From assembly GCA_013204195.1 (NCBI GenBank), contig JABMOJ010000206.1:1-8949 (forward strand): 8,949 nt of DNA. Direction: 5' to 3'. The DNA is from SAR86 cluster bacterium. Its GTDB lineage: Bacteria; Pseudomonadota; Gammaproteobacteria; Pseudomonadales; Azotimanducaceae. A model generated the notes under the pieces. The model did not search any database. It was not told where the DNA came from and worked only from the letters and a program-made list of their open reading frames with translations. The translations under genes and the position numbers were made by a program. This document shows positions 1 through 5,693 of this stretch, piece by piece (position 1 is the stretch's first letter; each line of letters starts with the position of its first letter).

Positions 1-178
1 CCCCGACATTCATCAACAGCGGTACCGTGTGCTTGACGTGGTGATAAGCCTGGGTCAGAAAGGCGACATAATTGTCGACGCTGATGTCGCCGGTGAAACA
101 ACGGGCGACGATCGGTGCCGATAAAAGATAATCGCGGTCAGCTGCGGTTTCTGTGAGTAAGCGTTGGTATAGGCTCAT
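1..178 (-). CDS. TenA / haem-oxygenase-like iron-containing oxidase, N-terminal part (partial)
   Basis: The first 59 codons of a gene that continues past the left edge. It starts MSLYQRLLTETAADRDYLLS and carries the segment YVAFLTQAYHHVKHTVPLL at about residues 38-56, which resembles the first helices of the TenA/haem-oxygenase-like superfamily (the 'iron-containing redox enzyme' group that includes diiron oxidases such as UndA). The start is secure: ATG at 178-176 overlaps the ligase stop as ATGA, and an AGGAG lies 8 nt upstream (191-187). Seen: sequence, overlap and ribosome site. Known: members use a helical bundle for oxidative chemistry or thiamine salvage. Inferred: with an AMP-forming ligase directly upstream, oxidation of an acyl- or amino-acid-derived substrate is more likely than thiamine salvage. 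The main metal-binding residues lie outside the window, so the oxidase subclass cannot be confirmed. Confidence 0.72.
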   Translation of the reverse strand, partial: MSLYQRLLTETAADRDYLLSAPIVARCFTGDISVDNYVAFLTQAYHHVKHTVPLLMNVG

Positions 179-1653
179 CGTATTTGCTCCTGTGGATGGT
201 CAGCATTGCTGGCATAAACCTGGTCTATGTCTTGTTGGAAGTGGGTGAGAATAGGTTCGCGCTGGGGACGCCCATTGGCGGTCATCAAACCCGCGTCAAA
301 GCTCAATGGTTCGGCCAGTTTGATGTAGTGGTGCACTTGGGCGTAGTCGGGCAGGTTAGCGTTAGCCGCCCCTAAGGCCTGCATTATCTGTTCCGCCGTG
401 GTGTCCGCTGCAAAAGGCGCCAGCAAGCCAATGCAATAGGGCCGGCTGTCGCCAACCACGACCGCTTGTTGAAACAAGCCGGTGGCCATCAGTTCTGCCT
501 CGACCCACTCGGGCGACAAGTTGCGGCCAAAGGAATTGATCAAGACGTTCTTCAAGCGCCCGTTGATAAACAATTCGTCGCCACGCATCTCGGCAATATC
601 GCCGGTGTAGACGCACGGCGCAGCCCAGCTTTCAGGCTGATTGATATAGCCCAGAAAGGTATTGCCCGATACCACCAGCTCCGAGTCAATGATCGTTACG
701 GTCAAGTGGGGCAGAATTCGACCAACGCTGTCGGCGTGACTGTTGTCCGCGGTGGCCAGGCTCACGACCGATGCGCATTCCGAGATGCCGTAACCCTGAT
801 GCACAGGTAAACCCAAGGCGCGAGCCCGAGCCAGCAGCGCGGGGGCGACCTTGCTGCCGCCTACGGCGATGAAACGCAAGGAAGCAGGCGCCTGCCAGCC
901 CATGCCTGAGGCAATCACCAGCAGTTGTAGCAACTCTGGCACCAGAATCAGGGTTTCCGGTTCAGCCTTGGTGATGGCGCCGAGCAAGGCCATAGGATCG
1001 GTCAAGCGGCTGCCACTAAAGCCGCGACCCTGATCAGACACCAGGTGAATGCAGCCGCCCAGCATCAATGGGCAATAGATCCCGGCGATGTTTTCCAGCA
1101 GCGTTGCCAAGGGTAACAGGCAAAGATGCCGCGGCGCAGGCAGGGCGATCACATCAATCAACGAGTGCACCACCGCCAGCTGGTTATCAACACTCAGGCA
1201 AACGCCCTTCGGCGCGCCCGTAGAGCCTGATGTAAAGGTCACTTTACTGGTTTTCGGGGGTAACAGAACCTCGGCTGTGACCGCCAGTTGATAGGCGTTG
1301 ATGTTAGGCAGTGCATCACCAACTGATTTTCCAAGGGGCGGCACCGTATTGCCCAGCACCATATCGGGCTGCAATTCTGCCAACAAATGATCGATCTGGC
1401 TTTGGGTGAAAAATGTCGGTATCGGTGTAAAGATAACCGTTGCTGCTTGGCAGGCGAGATCTACGACCACCCACGCGGGTGAGTTCTCCCAGTGCAATGC
1501 CAGAGACCTGACATTGTGTGCCTGCAGCCAGGTTGCGAGGTGCTCAACTTGCTGTACCAACTGGGCATAGGTCATCTCACCAGCATCACCGCACAGCGCC
1601 ACGCGTTCAGCAAGGCCTGCGGCAACGTGGTGTTTGAGTCGTGTAAGGATCAT
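175..1653 (-). CDS. AMP-forming acyl/aryl ligase (ANL superfamily)
   Basis: A 492-residue adenylate-forming enzyme, probably cytosolic, expected to activate a carboxylic acid as acyl-AMP. Motifs in order: P-loop TSGSTGAPKG (141-150), GYGISE (287-292), YTGD (349-352), and the hinge GRLKNVLI followed by FGRNLSPEWVEAEL (from 365). The C-terminal motif that normally carries the adenylation lysine reads TANGRPQRE (about 458-466), with arginine (R462) where lysine is expected. ATG at 1653-1651 is chosen over a longer frame reaching 1677 because it forms an ATGA overlap with the upstream stop and has GGAG 8 nt before it. Its own stop overlaps the oxidase start, so all three genes are probably translationally coupled. 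No carrier-protein domain is fused. Substrate cannot be read from the sequence; fatty, aryl or amino acids are all possible. Confidence 0.9.
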   Translation of the reverse strand: MILTRLKHHVAAGLAERVALCGDAGEMTYAQLVQQVEHLATWLQAHNVRSLALHWENSPAWVVVDLACQAATVIFTPIPTFFTQSQIDHLLAELQPDMVLGNTVPPLGKSVGDALPNINAYQLAVTAEVLLPPKTSKVTFTSGSTGAPKGVCLSVDNQLAVVHSLIDVIALPAPRHLCLLPLATLLENIAGIYCPLMLGGCIHLVSDQGRGFSGSRLTDPMALLGAITKAEPETLILVPELLQLLVIASGMGWQAPASLRFIAVGGSKVAPALLARARALGLPVHQGYGISECASVVSLATADNSHADSVGRILPHLTVTIIDSELVVSGNTFLGYINQPESWAAPCVYTGDIAEMRGDELFINGRLKNVLINSFGRNLSPEWVEAELMATGLFQQAVVVGDSRPYCIGLLAPFAADTTAEQIMQALGAANANLPDYAQVHHYIKLAEPLSFDAGLMTANGRPQREPILTHFQQDIDQVYASNADHPQEQIR

Positions 1654-2372
1654 CGCAGGGTCTCCATCGTCTGGCAAACACCGGCGATCTGGGCAGAGAA
1701 TTGCTCGAACATCAGACCGTAGGCAGGGGTTCGGTCAATCATGGTCATGACCCCTGCCAGGGATACCATTAAGACTTTGGGGTTGGTCGTGTAGTAGCTG
1801 CCCCATTGATCGGTACTGGCGGCTAATCGCGCAGGATCTGCGGCCCCTAACACAGTCAGTTCCACTCCGGCGGTGCTGAGGATACGCGCCACCCGTTCGG
1901 TGGCCGCGAACACGACCTGGCGATAGCCGAGATAAAACAAGGAAGCGGCGGTCACCATAAACAAGGGCGCCGTAAACTTCTGGGCGTTGCTGTAGAGCGA
2001 ACCAATCTCAATAACCTGGGCCCGCACCGCACGTTCGGCAACCAGTGCTGGCTGAGACTCAATGCTGCCGGTCAAATATTGTTCAACGAATAAGGCCTCG
2101 CGCGCGCTGCGCATGCCGAGTGCGGCCTTCAGTCGACCATTTTTGATGGCCAGTAACCAAGGCATAGAGATGCTGATCTGTGCGCCATAGGCTTTTTGAT
2201 AGCCCTGTTGGATAAAGGCTTCAATCTCAGCCCGTGCCGGGTCTGCCAAAGCGTGAGCGCTTAACGCTAACCCAGCGGTTGCGGGTGCCGTCAGTGGCAC
2301 CGTTGGCGCTGCCTGTAAATTAGCCGCCTGTAAGTCAGCTATCGGTAAACTGGTTGAGATGGATTGCAGCAT
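1650..2372 (-). CDS. Thermostable haemolysin family protein (acyltransferase-like)
   Basis: A 240-residue protein of the thermostable haemolysin (delta-VPH type) family. Features: a variable Ala/Thr/Pro-rich N-terminus of about 50 residues, then IEAFIQQGYQKAYGAQISI, PWLLAIKNGRLKAALGMRSA, ALFVEQYLTGSIE, VIEIGSLYS and, near the end, WGSYYTTNPKVLM. The family name comes from a Vibrio clone with haemolytic activity. From memory, the fold groups with GNAT/acyl-homoserine-lactone-synthase-like acyltransferases. There is no signal peptide or membrane helix, which argues against a secreted toxin. A longer frame begins at a TTG at 2477, but the likely promoter (-10 at 2408-2403) lies inside that extension, so ATG 2372-2370 is preferred; its ribosome site is weak (GACGGA). 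First gene of the three-gene operon. Acyl transfer to or from the ligase product is inference. Confidence 0.86.
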   Translation of the reverse strand: MLQSISTSLPIADLQAANLQAAPTVPLTAPATAGLALSAHALADPARAEIEAFIQQGYQKAYGAQISISMPWLLAIKNGRLKAALGMRSAREALFVEQYLTGSIESQPALVAERAVRAQVIEIGSLYSNAQKFTAPLFMVTAASLFYLGYRQVVFAATERVARILSTAGVELTVLGAADPARLAASTDQWGSYYTTNPKVLMVSLAGVMTMIDRTPAYGLMFEQFSAQIAGVCQTMETLR

Positions 2373-2402
2373 CAAAGAATCCGTCAATGAGTTGAGGCTG
2401 CT

Positions 2403-2435
2403 AATATAGGGGTCAAAACTTAACGAAAACTTAAG
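2403..2435 (-). promoter_or_regulatory. Operon promoter with PmrA/QseB-type direct repeat
   Basis: On the minus strand CTTAAG-TTTTC-GTTAAG-TTTTG (from 2435) forms an 11-bp-phased direct repeat, followed 10 nt later by a -10-like TATATT (2408-2403). No good -35 hexamer is present; the repeat covers that position, as expected for an activator-dependent promoter. YTTAA-N5-YTTAA direct repeats are the known binding pattern of PmrA/QseB/ColR-type response regulators. A start near 2396 would give a leader of about 24 nt to the ATG at 2372. Confidence 0.5.
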
Positions 2436-2491
2436 ACAACCAGCGGATTGAAAAATTTTCGGCACTGCCGCGATCAATGCCTGGCAGTTTC

Positions 2492-2552
2492 AGCCTTACT
2501 GCCGTTACGCAGTAGGCTAACACCCCAGGGTTCGCTCCGTGGTCAGGGTGTT
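2492..2552. promoter_or_regulatory. Two adjacent hairpins in the divergent control region
   Basis: Hairpin 1: AGCCTTACTGC (2492-2502), loop CGTTAC, GCAGTAGGCT (2509-2518); ten pairs with one bulged T. Hairpin 2 follows directly: AACACCC (2519-2525) pairs with GGGTGTT (2546-2552) around a 20-nt loop that can fold partly on itself. No T-run follows immediately on either strand; a T6 at 2563-2568 is 10 nt away on the plus strand. They lie upstream of the minus operon promoter and downstream of nothing convergent, so a simple terminator role is not obvious. Confidence 0.45.
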
Positions 2553-2741
2553 GGATCGGTCGTTTTTTACGCGAGGCTGCGGTCACTGTCGCCCATCGGC
2601 CTTAGACCGCCGCTGGTCTCAAAGTAGTTTGCTGAGAGTTTGATCGATTTATGCTGCTCGTAGCCCGACTTTTTAGCCCCGGTTTTCAATCTGCTTTTGT
2701 TAACCCGGCAATGATCGCAATGCAGTGTGGAATATTTTTGA
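2553..2741. other. Rest of divergent intergenic region, no gene seen
   Basis: The remainder of the 369-bp gap between the operon and the small membrane protein. It holds a short inverted repeat AGACC/GGTCT (2604-2608, 2615-2619). TTGTTA near 2697 could be a -35 for the plus gene, but no convincing -10 follows. A minus-strand open frame across it (2761-2567) has no recognisable domain and overlaps the start of the plus gene. Confidence 0.4.
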
Positions 2742-3050
2742 ATGAACTTATTGGTCGCCATTGCATTACTGATCTGGCTGCTACTAATGCTGCGCTCAGT
2801 GGTTGCTGAGTATCAGTATTATCAGTCTGTTAGAACCCTTGAGCCGGCGATTTGGGAAAAGCTCGGATCGCCCGCCTGGGTTAAAATCCCGATGGTCTTC
2901 GTGTCGCCCAAACGCAGTAATATGTTGCGCGGCATGACCAACCCAACCGTGCGTCAACTGGCAGTTCGGCACCGCGCCGCAGGCTATCAATTTTTAGCCT
3001 ATGTGGTGCTGGTGTTAGGGTTGGGTATTGCGTATTTCAAGTTTGCTTAA
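2742..3050 (+). CDS. Small two-helix inner-membrane protein, function unknown
   Basis: A 102-residue protein. Hydrophobic segment 1 (NLLVAIALLIWLLLML, about 2-17) and segment 2 (FLAYVVLVLGLGIAYF, about 84-99) flank a central region of about 65 residues with LEPAIWEKLGSPAWVKIPMV and a basic stretch TVRQLAVRHRAAG. Likely both ends face one side of the inner membrane with the central loop in the other compartment. I do not recognise the family. Length and helix-loop-helix layout recall UspB-like small stress proteins, but that is topology only. ATG at 2742 is used, with a weak GGA about 10 nt upstream. It diverges from the ligase/oxidase operon and converges on the small lipoprotein gene. Clean codon use and well-placed helices support it as real. 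Confidence 0.7.
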   Translation: MNLLVAIALLIWLLLMLRSVVAEYQYYQSVRTLEPAIWEKLGSPAWVKIPMVFVSPKRSNMLRGMTNPTVRQLAVRHRAAGYQFLAYVVLVLGLGIAYFKFA

Positions 3051-3060
3051 AGGCGCCATA

Positions 3061-3100
3061 ACAAGCAAAAAGCCAGTTGAAATTTAACTGTAATGCTTGT
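3061..3100. terminator. Nested hairpin between convergent genes
   Basis: Outer arms ACAAGCA (3061-3067) and TGCTTGT (3094-3100) are perfectly complementary; inner arms CAGTT (3074-3078) and AACTG (3086-3090) stack inside them with loop GAAATTT. It starts 10 nt after the membrane-protein stop and ends 12 nt before the lipoprotein stop, the usual place for a bidirectional terminator. No clear T-tract follows on the plus strand, so strength is uncertain. Confidence 0.45.
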
Positions 3101-3112
3101 CGTGCTGCCGAA

Positions 3113-3373
3113 TTAACGCCGAATGCGGCTGCCGGGATTATATTCTCGGCAAACCTGTCGCTGAGTTTTCTGAGTGCCATCGCTATTGTAGAAGTCCCGC
3201 AAGGTACCAAACGTCACCTCCAAGCGGTCACAATCAACGATATAGCCACCAGAGAAGTCACTTAAGGCATAGCGGGGGCGCTTTAGTGCGTTTGAATCGG
3301 AGTCTGTTGTGGTGCACGCGACTAGCGCTGCTAGGGCGGTGAATACCACCCATTTTTGTAGAAATGTTGTCAT
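3113..3373 (-). CDS. Small putative lipoprotein, function unknown
   Basis: An 86-residue protein starting MTTFLQKWVVFTALAALVAC: a lipoprotein signal peptide with lipobox LVAC, so Cys20 would be lipidated after cleavage. The mature part is short and polar (TTTDSDS linker, then ALSDFSGGYIVDCDRLEVTF and a basic tail ending GSRIRR). Two further cysteines (48 and 75) could form a disulfide. ATG 3373-3371 is chosen over an upstream in-frame start at 3391 because it places the signal peptide at the N-terminus and has AGGT about 8 nt before it. Residue 21 is threonine, not aspartate, so outer-membrane sorting is expected by the +2 rule. No family recognised. It converges with the membrane-protein gene. 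Confidence 0.7.
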   Translation of the reverse strand: MTTFLQKWVVFTALAALVACTTTDSDSNALKRPRYALSDFSGGYIVDCDRLEVTFGTLRDFYNSDGTQKTQRQVCREYNPGSRIRR

Positions 3374-3485
3374 GATATTTACCTGCAGCATGTGACTTAA
3401 CGTACGGCCACGCCCGCGCTGAGGGTGCCTGTGAAACGGGGCATTTGCTTTCAGCCGATTCTGGCAAGACCAAGGCCTTAATAAC

Positions 3486-3570
3486 TAGGCCCAAAAATAC
3501 CATAGACCAAAGTTATTATTAGGCCAAAGGTACCACTAGACCAGGGTGACCACTAGGTCAAAATTGAATG
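3486..3570. repeat. Five 17-bp tandem repeats in exact phase
   Basis: Units begin at 3486, 3503, 3520, 3537 and 3554, each exactly 17 bp, approximate consensus TAGRCCAAAGGTACCAC. Every unit begins TAG; units 3 and 4 are the most alike. The last junction also contains the inverted repeat TGACC-ACTA-GGTCA. The period is not a multiple of three and no gene covers it. It lies between the divergent lipoprotein (-) and hydrolase (+) genes, so cooperative binding of a regulator is the simplest reading. Confidence 0.65.
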
Positions 3571-3573
3571 CTA

Positions 3574-3587
3574 ACGTCTTGAGACGT
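3574..3587. promoter_or_regulatory. 14-bp palindrome, candidate operator
   Basis: ACGTCT-TG-AGACGT is a perfect inverted repeat with a 2-bp centre, 4 bp after the tandem repeats and 155 bp before the hydrolase start. The size suits a dimeric repressor. No known regulator motif recognised. Confidence 0.4.
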
Positions 3588-3629
3588 GCTGAAGTATCCG
3601 GGCGCAATGGTTGTTGCACCAGCAGAAAA

Positions 3630-3666
3630 AGCCTTGGTGGCCTGTTTATCCCTGCCCGCCAAGGCT
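3630..3666 (-). terminator. Strong hairpin with minus-strand T-tract
   Basis: AGCCTTGGTGG (3630-3640) pairs with CCGCCAAGGCT (3656-3666): 11 pairs including one wobble, loop of 15 nt. Read on the minus strand the stem is followed by TTTTTC (3630 downward, including the last stem base), the form of an intrinsic terminator. No minus-strand gene lies between it and the hydrolase gene at 3742, so what it terminates is unclear; it could block antisense transcription entering the lipoprotein gene. Confidence 0.5.
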
Positions 3667-3741
3667 ATGATCTCGTGAGCTCTGGTCGGCGCGTGCTTGG
3701 CGTCGAGCCATTATCTGCAACCCGCATTAGAGGATAATCCT

Positions 3742-4695
3742 GTGTACAAGACGATTGTATGTTTACTGTCATGGCTGCTCGCGTCATCTGCCCTTGCGCA
3801 CAATGCGCCGCCGGTGCCGGAACCAGTGAAGCTGGATGCTCTGGCAGAAGCCTTTGGTTGGGACTTTACCGGCACCCAGATCACCACCCAAAAAATCGAT
3901 GCTAACCTGTATGTGTTGTTCGGTGCTGGCGGCAATATCGGTGTCAGCCTGGGTAAAGATGGCGTGTTTATCGTCGATGATCAGTTTCCGGAGTTAGTGC
4001 CCAAAATTCGCGCGGCGATCGGTGAGTTAGGGGGTGAAAAAGTCAATTTTGCCGTCAACACCCACTGGCATTTCGATCATGCCGAAGGCAATCGGGTGCT
4101 AGGCGCCGATGGCACCTGGCTGATCGCCCAGCAAAACTCTCGAGAGATGATGCAGCAAGACCATGTTGTCAATCTGGTGAACATTGCCTACGACCAGAAA
4201 GCCTACCCCGAGAGCGCGTGGCCAGATATTACCTATGACGACACCATGCAGTTCCACCTCAATGGTCAGCGTATTGACCTGATGCACTTTGGTCCCGCGC
4301 ACACCACCGGCGACACCGCCGTGATTTTTCGCGGCAGTAATGCAGTGCACCTGGGCGATGTCTTCAACAATGCGGGGTATCCCTTTATTGATGCGGGCAA
4401 CGGCGGCACCCTCGACGGGATCATTCATTTTTGCGTAGAAACCCTCAAGCAAATCGACAAAAACACCGTGGTGATTCCGGGTCATGGACCGGTGACAGAC
4501 TACCAAGGCCTGGCAAATTACATTGCCATGCTAAGCACGCTGCGTGACCGCATGTGGGTCCTCATCCAGGCGGGCGCTAGCCTCGAAGACGTTATTGCCG
4601 CCAAGGTGACCGCGGACTACGACGGCAAGATGGGTGACAATGGACGTTTTATCAATCGCGCTTACCTGAGCCTAACCCACAAGGTGGTCGATTAG
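3742..4695 (+). CDS. Periplasmic metallo-beta-lactamase-fold hydrolase
   Basis: A 317-residue exported metallo-hydrolase. The signal peptide (MYKTIVCLLSWLLASSALA, likely cut before HNAPP) directs it to the periplasm. The full metal set is present: HWHFDH (H108, H110, D112, H113), H187 in AHTTGDTAV, D206 in VHLGDVF, and H248 in IPGHGPV. This predicts a binuclear zinc (or iron) site. The GTG at 3742 is chosen over a longer in-frame start at 3697 because AGAGGA sits 7 nt upstream and the signal peptide then starts at the N-terminus. The family hydrolyses many esters, thioesters and lactams. Neither sequence nor context fixes the substrate, and antibiotic hydrolysis should not be assumed. The 17-bp repeats and palindrome upstream may control it. 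Confidence 0.9.
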   Translation: MYKTIVCLLSWLLASSALAHNAPPVPEPVKLDALAEAFGWDFTGTQITTQKIDANLYVLFGAGGNIGVSLGKDGVFIVDDQFPELVPKIRAAIGELGGEKVNFAVNTHWHFDHAEGNRVLGADGTWLIAQQNSREMMQQDHVVNLVNIAYDQKAYPESAWPDITYDDTMQFHLNGQRIDLMHFGPAHTTGDTAVIFRGSNAVHLGDVFNNAGYPFIDAGNGGTLDGIIHFCVETLKQIDKNTVVIPGHGPVTDYQGLANYIAMLSTLRDRMWVLIQAGASLEDVIAAKVTADYDGKMGDNGRFINRAYLSLTHKVVD

Positions 4696-4744
4696 CTCCG
4701 CGGCAATAGATGGGCGTTGCTCACATTCAATGAAAACACTGATG

Positions 4745-4775
4745 CAAAGCGCGCGACAAAGCGCGCAAAGAGCGC
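4745..4775. repeat. CAAAGCGCGC repeats forming a GC hairpin before a ribosome site
   Basis: CAAAGCGCGC occurs at 4745-4754 and 4757-4766, with a variant CAAAGAGCGC at 4766-4775. GCGCGC (4749-4754) pairs with GCGCGC (4761-4766) around loop GACAAA, a stable 6-bp stem in the leader about 10 nt before the AAAGG ribosome site (4776-4780) of the acetyltransferase gene. It could modulate translation, or be simple sequence drift. Confidence 0.45.
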
Positions 4776-4788
4776 AAAGGATACCATT

Positions 4789-5385
4789 ATGACCAAATTA
4801 TCACCCCCTGAAGTTCGCGCTGCCGCGCCTAACGAGCGCGAGTGGGTGCTATCGACCATTGAGGTTGCGTTTATCAACGACCCCGTGTTGCGCTTCTGTT
4901 GGCCCCGTGCCAAGGAGTACCTGACAGGCATTCGGCAAGTGGCGAATGCCATGGGCGGTAAGGCCTTTGACCATGGAAGTGCTTACCTGGCGCCGGGTTT
5001 TTCGGGCGTTGCCTTGTGGGTGCCGCCGGGCGTGCACCCCGACTTGGAACCGATCGGCGCCTTGATGGTGGAGACCGTTGACGCGGTCTTGCATGCAGAC
5101 CTGTTCGGCATGTTGGGCGAGATGGAGCAGTTTCACCCCGAGGAAGACCATTGGTATCTGGCGCAGATCGGCGTCGATCCGTTCTTTCAGGCCCAGGGGG
5201 TGGGCGCAGCCTTGATGAAACATGCGCTCGCACGCTGCGACGCTGATGGCACGCCCTGTTATCTCGAAAGCTCGAACCCGCGTAATATCAGCCTCTATGA
5301 GCGCTTCGGGTTTGAGCGTGTGGGTGAGATTCAAGTGGGTAATTCACCGATAATGACCCCGATGGTTCGGCCCGCGCAGCACTGA
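4789..5385 (+). CDS. GNAT-family N-acetyltransferase
   Basis: A 198-residue cytosolic acetyltransferase. The acetyl-CoA binding core is clear: YLAQIGVDP (beta strand, about 123-131), then QAQGVGAALM (134-143), matching the Q/R-x-x-G-x-G/A pyrophosphate loop. The C-terminal SSNPRNISLYERFGF (about 161-175) is the usual last helix and strand pair. The N-terminal half (EVRAAAPNEREWVLSTIEVAF) matches GNAT proteins that start by scoring position and fitness of a substrate. ATG 4789 is chosen over an upstream in-frame ATG at 4717, because AAAGG lies 8 nt before it and the upstream stretch is a low-complexity Lys/Arg/Ala translation of the GC repeats. Substrate unknown. The gap of 93 bp after the hydrolase stop allows cotranscription but does not prove it. 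Confidence 0.87.
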   Translation: MTKLSPPEVRAAAPNEREWVLSTIEVAFINDPVLRFCWPRAKEYLTGIRQVANAMGGKAFDHGSAYLAPGFSGVALWVPPGVHPDLEPIGALMVETVDAVLHADLFGMLGEMEQFHPEEDHWYLAQIGVDPFFQAQGVGAALMKHALARCDADGTPCYLESSNPRNISLYERFGFERVGEIQVGNSPIMTPMVRPAQH

Positions 5386-5693
5386 GTTAGTCGGGCAGGC
5401 CGTAAGCGTTGTCGATGTTACGCTGATGCGAGGCAGTGGACGATAAGCCGTTGATGCAGCGGCGACAGTATCCATTCGAGTATTGATGCTAGCTGCTGTA
5501 AAGAGTTGCGTTAATGTCAGTGCGAACAGTATTTGCGCCCTGTACCGCTTCAAGATTTCGAGAGGGCCTGCGTCGCGGGTCTTTTATTGCATTGGGTCGC
5601 AGGCAGCATACAGATCGCGACATCTCATCTCGGCAATGCTAACGAGGGCAAGAGCAACGCAAATTTAGTTAATCTACGCTTTGAGGGTACATT
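5386..5693. other. 308-bp intergenic region, no gene seen
   Basis: No reading frame here has a recognisable protein or a good ribosome site; short frames at 5344-5553 (-) and 5483-5668 (+) look like chance. A long-loop inverted repeat GCCTGCG/CGCAGGC (5566-5572, 5598-5604) and a copy of ATGCTAACG (5636-5644) are the only structures seen. The promoter for the downstream DsbA-like gene should lie here, but no clear -35/-10 pair is visible. Confidence 0.4.

Noticed and set aside
1650..2477. Longer haemolysin-family start at TTG 2477
   Set aside because: The likely promoter is inside the added segment, which also has no ribosome site and no family-like sequence.
2567..2761. 64-codon minus-strand frame with a CDHC pair
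   Set aside because: No family recognised, overlaps the start of the two-helix protein gene, and crosses the T-rich control region.
3052..3120. Integron attC-like look of the hairpin after the membrane-protein gene (TAACAAGC...GCTTGT...AACGCC)
   Set aside because: Lacks the GTTRRRY end and the paired R and L boxes with the usual extra bases; convergent genes make a terminator a simpler reading. No integrase in the window.
3486..3570. CRISPR array
   Set aside because: Units are 17 bp, directly adjacent with no spacers, and degenerate.
3486..3666. Plasmid or phage replication origin made of iterons, palindrome and hairpin
   Set aside because: No Rep, Par or integrase gene nearby, no AT-rich unwinding region beside the repeats, and flanking genes look chromosomal.
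3742..4695. Antibiotic-degrading beta-lactamase
   Set aside because: Only the general metal-binding fold motifs are visible; many exported members act on other esters or thioesters.
4849..5334. 161-codon open frame on the minus strand inside the acetyltransferase gene
   Set aside because: Lies wholly antisense to a gene with clear GNAT motifs, shows no domain, and has no ribosome site; typical shadow frame in GC-rich coding DNA. The same holds for 4099-4506 (-).
5566..5604. Terminator formed by GCCTGCG/CGCAGGC
   Set aside because: Loop of 25 nt, no T-tract after the stem, and far (about 180 bp) from the preceding stop.
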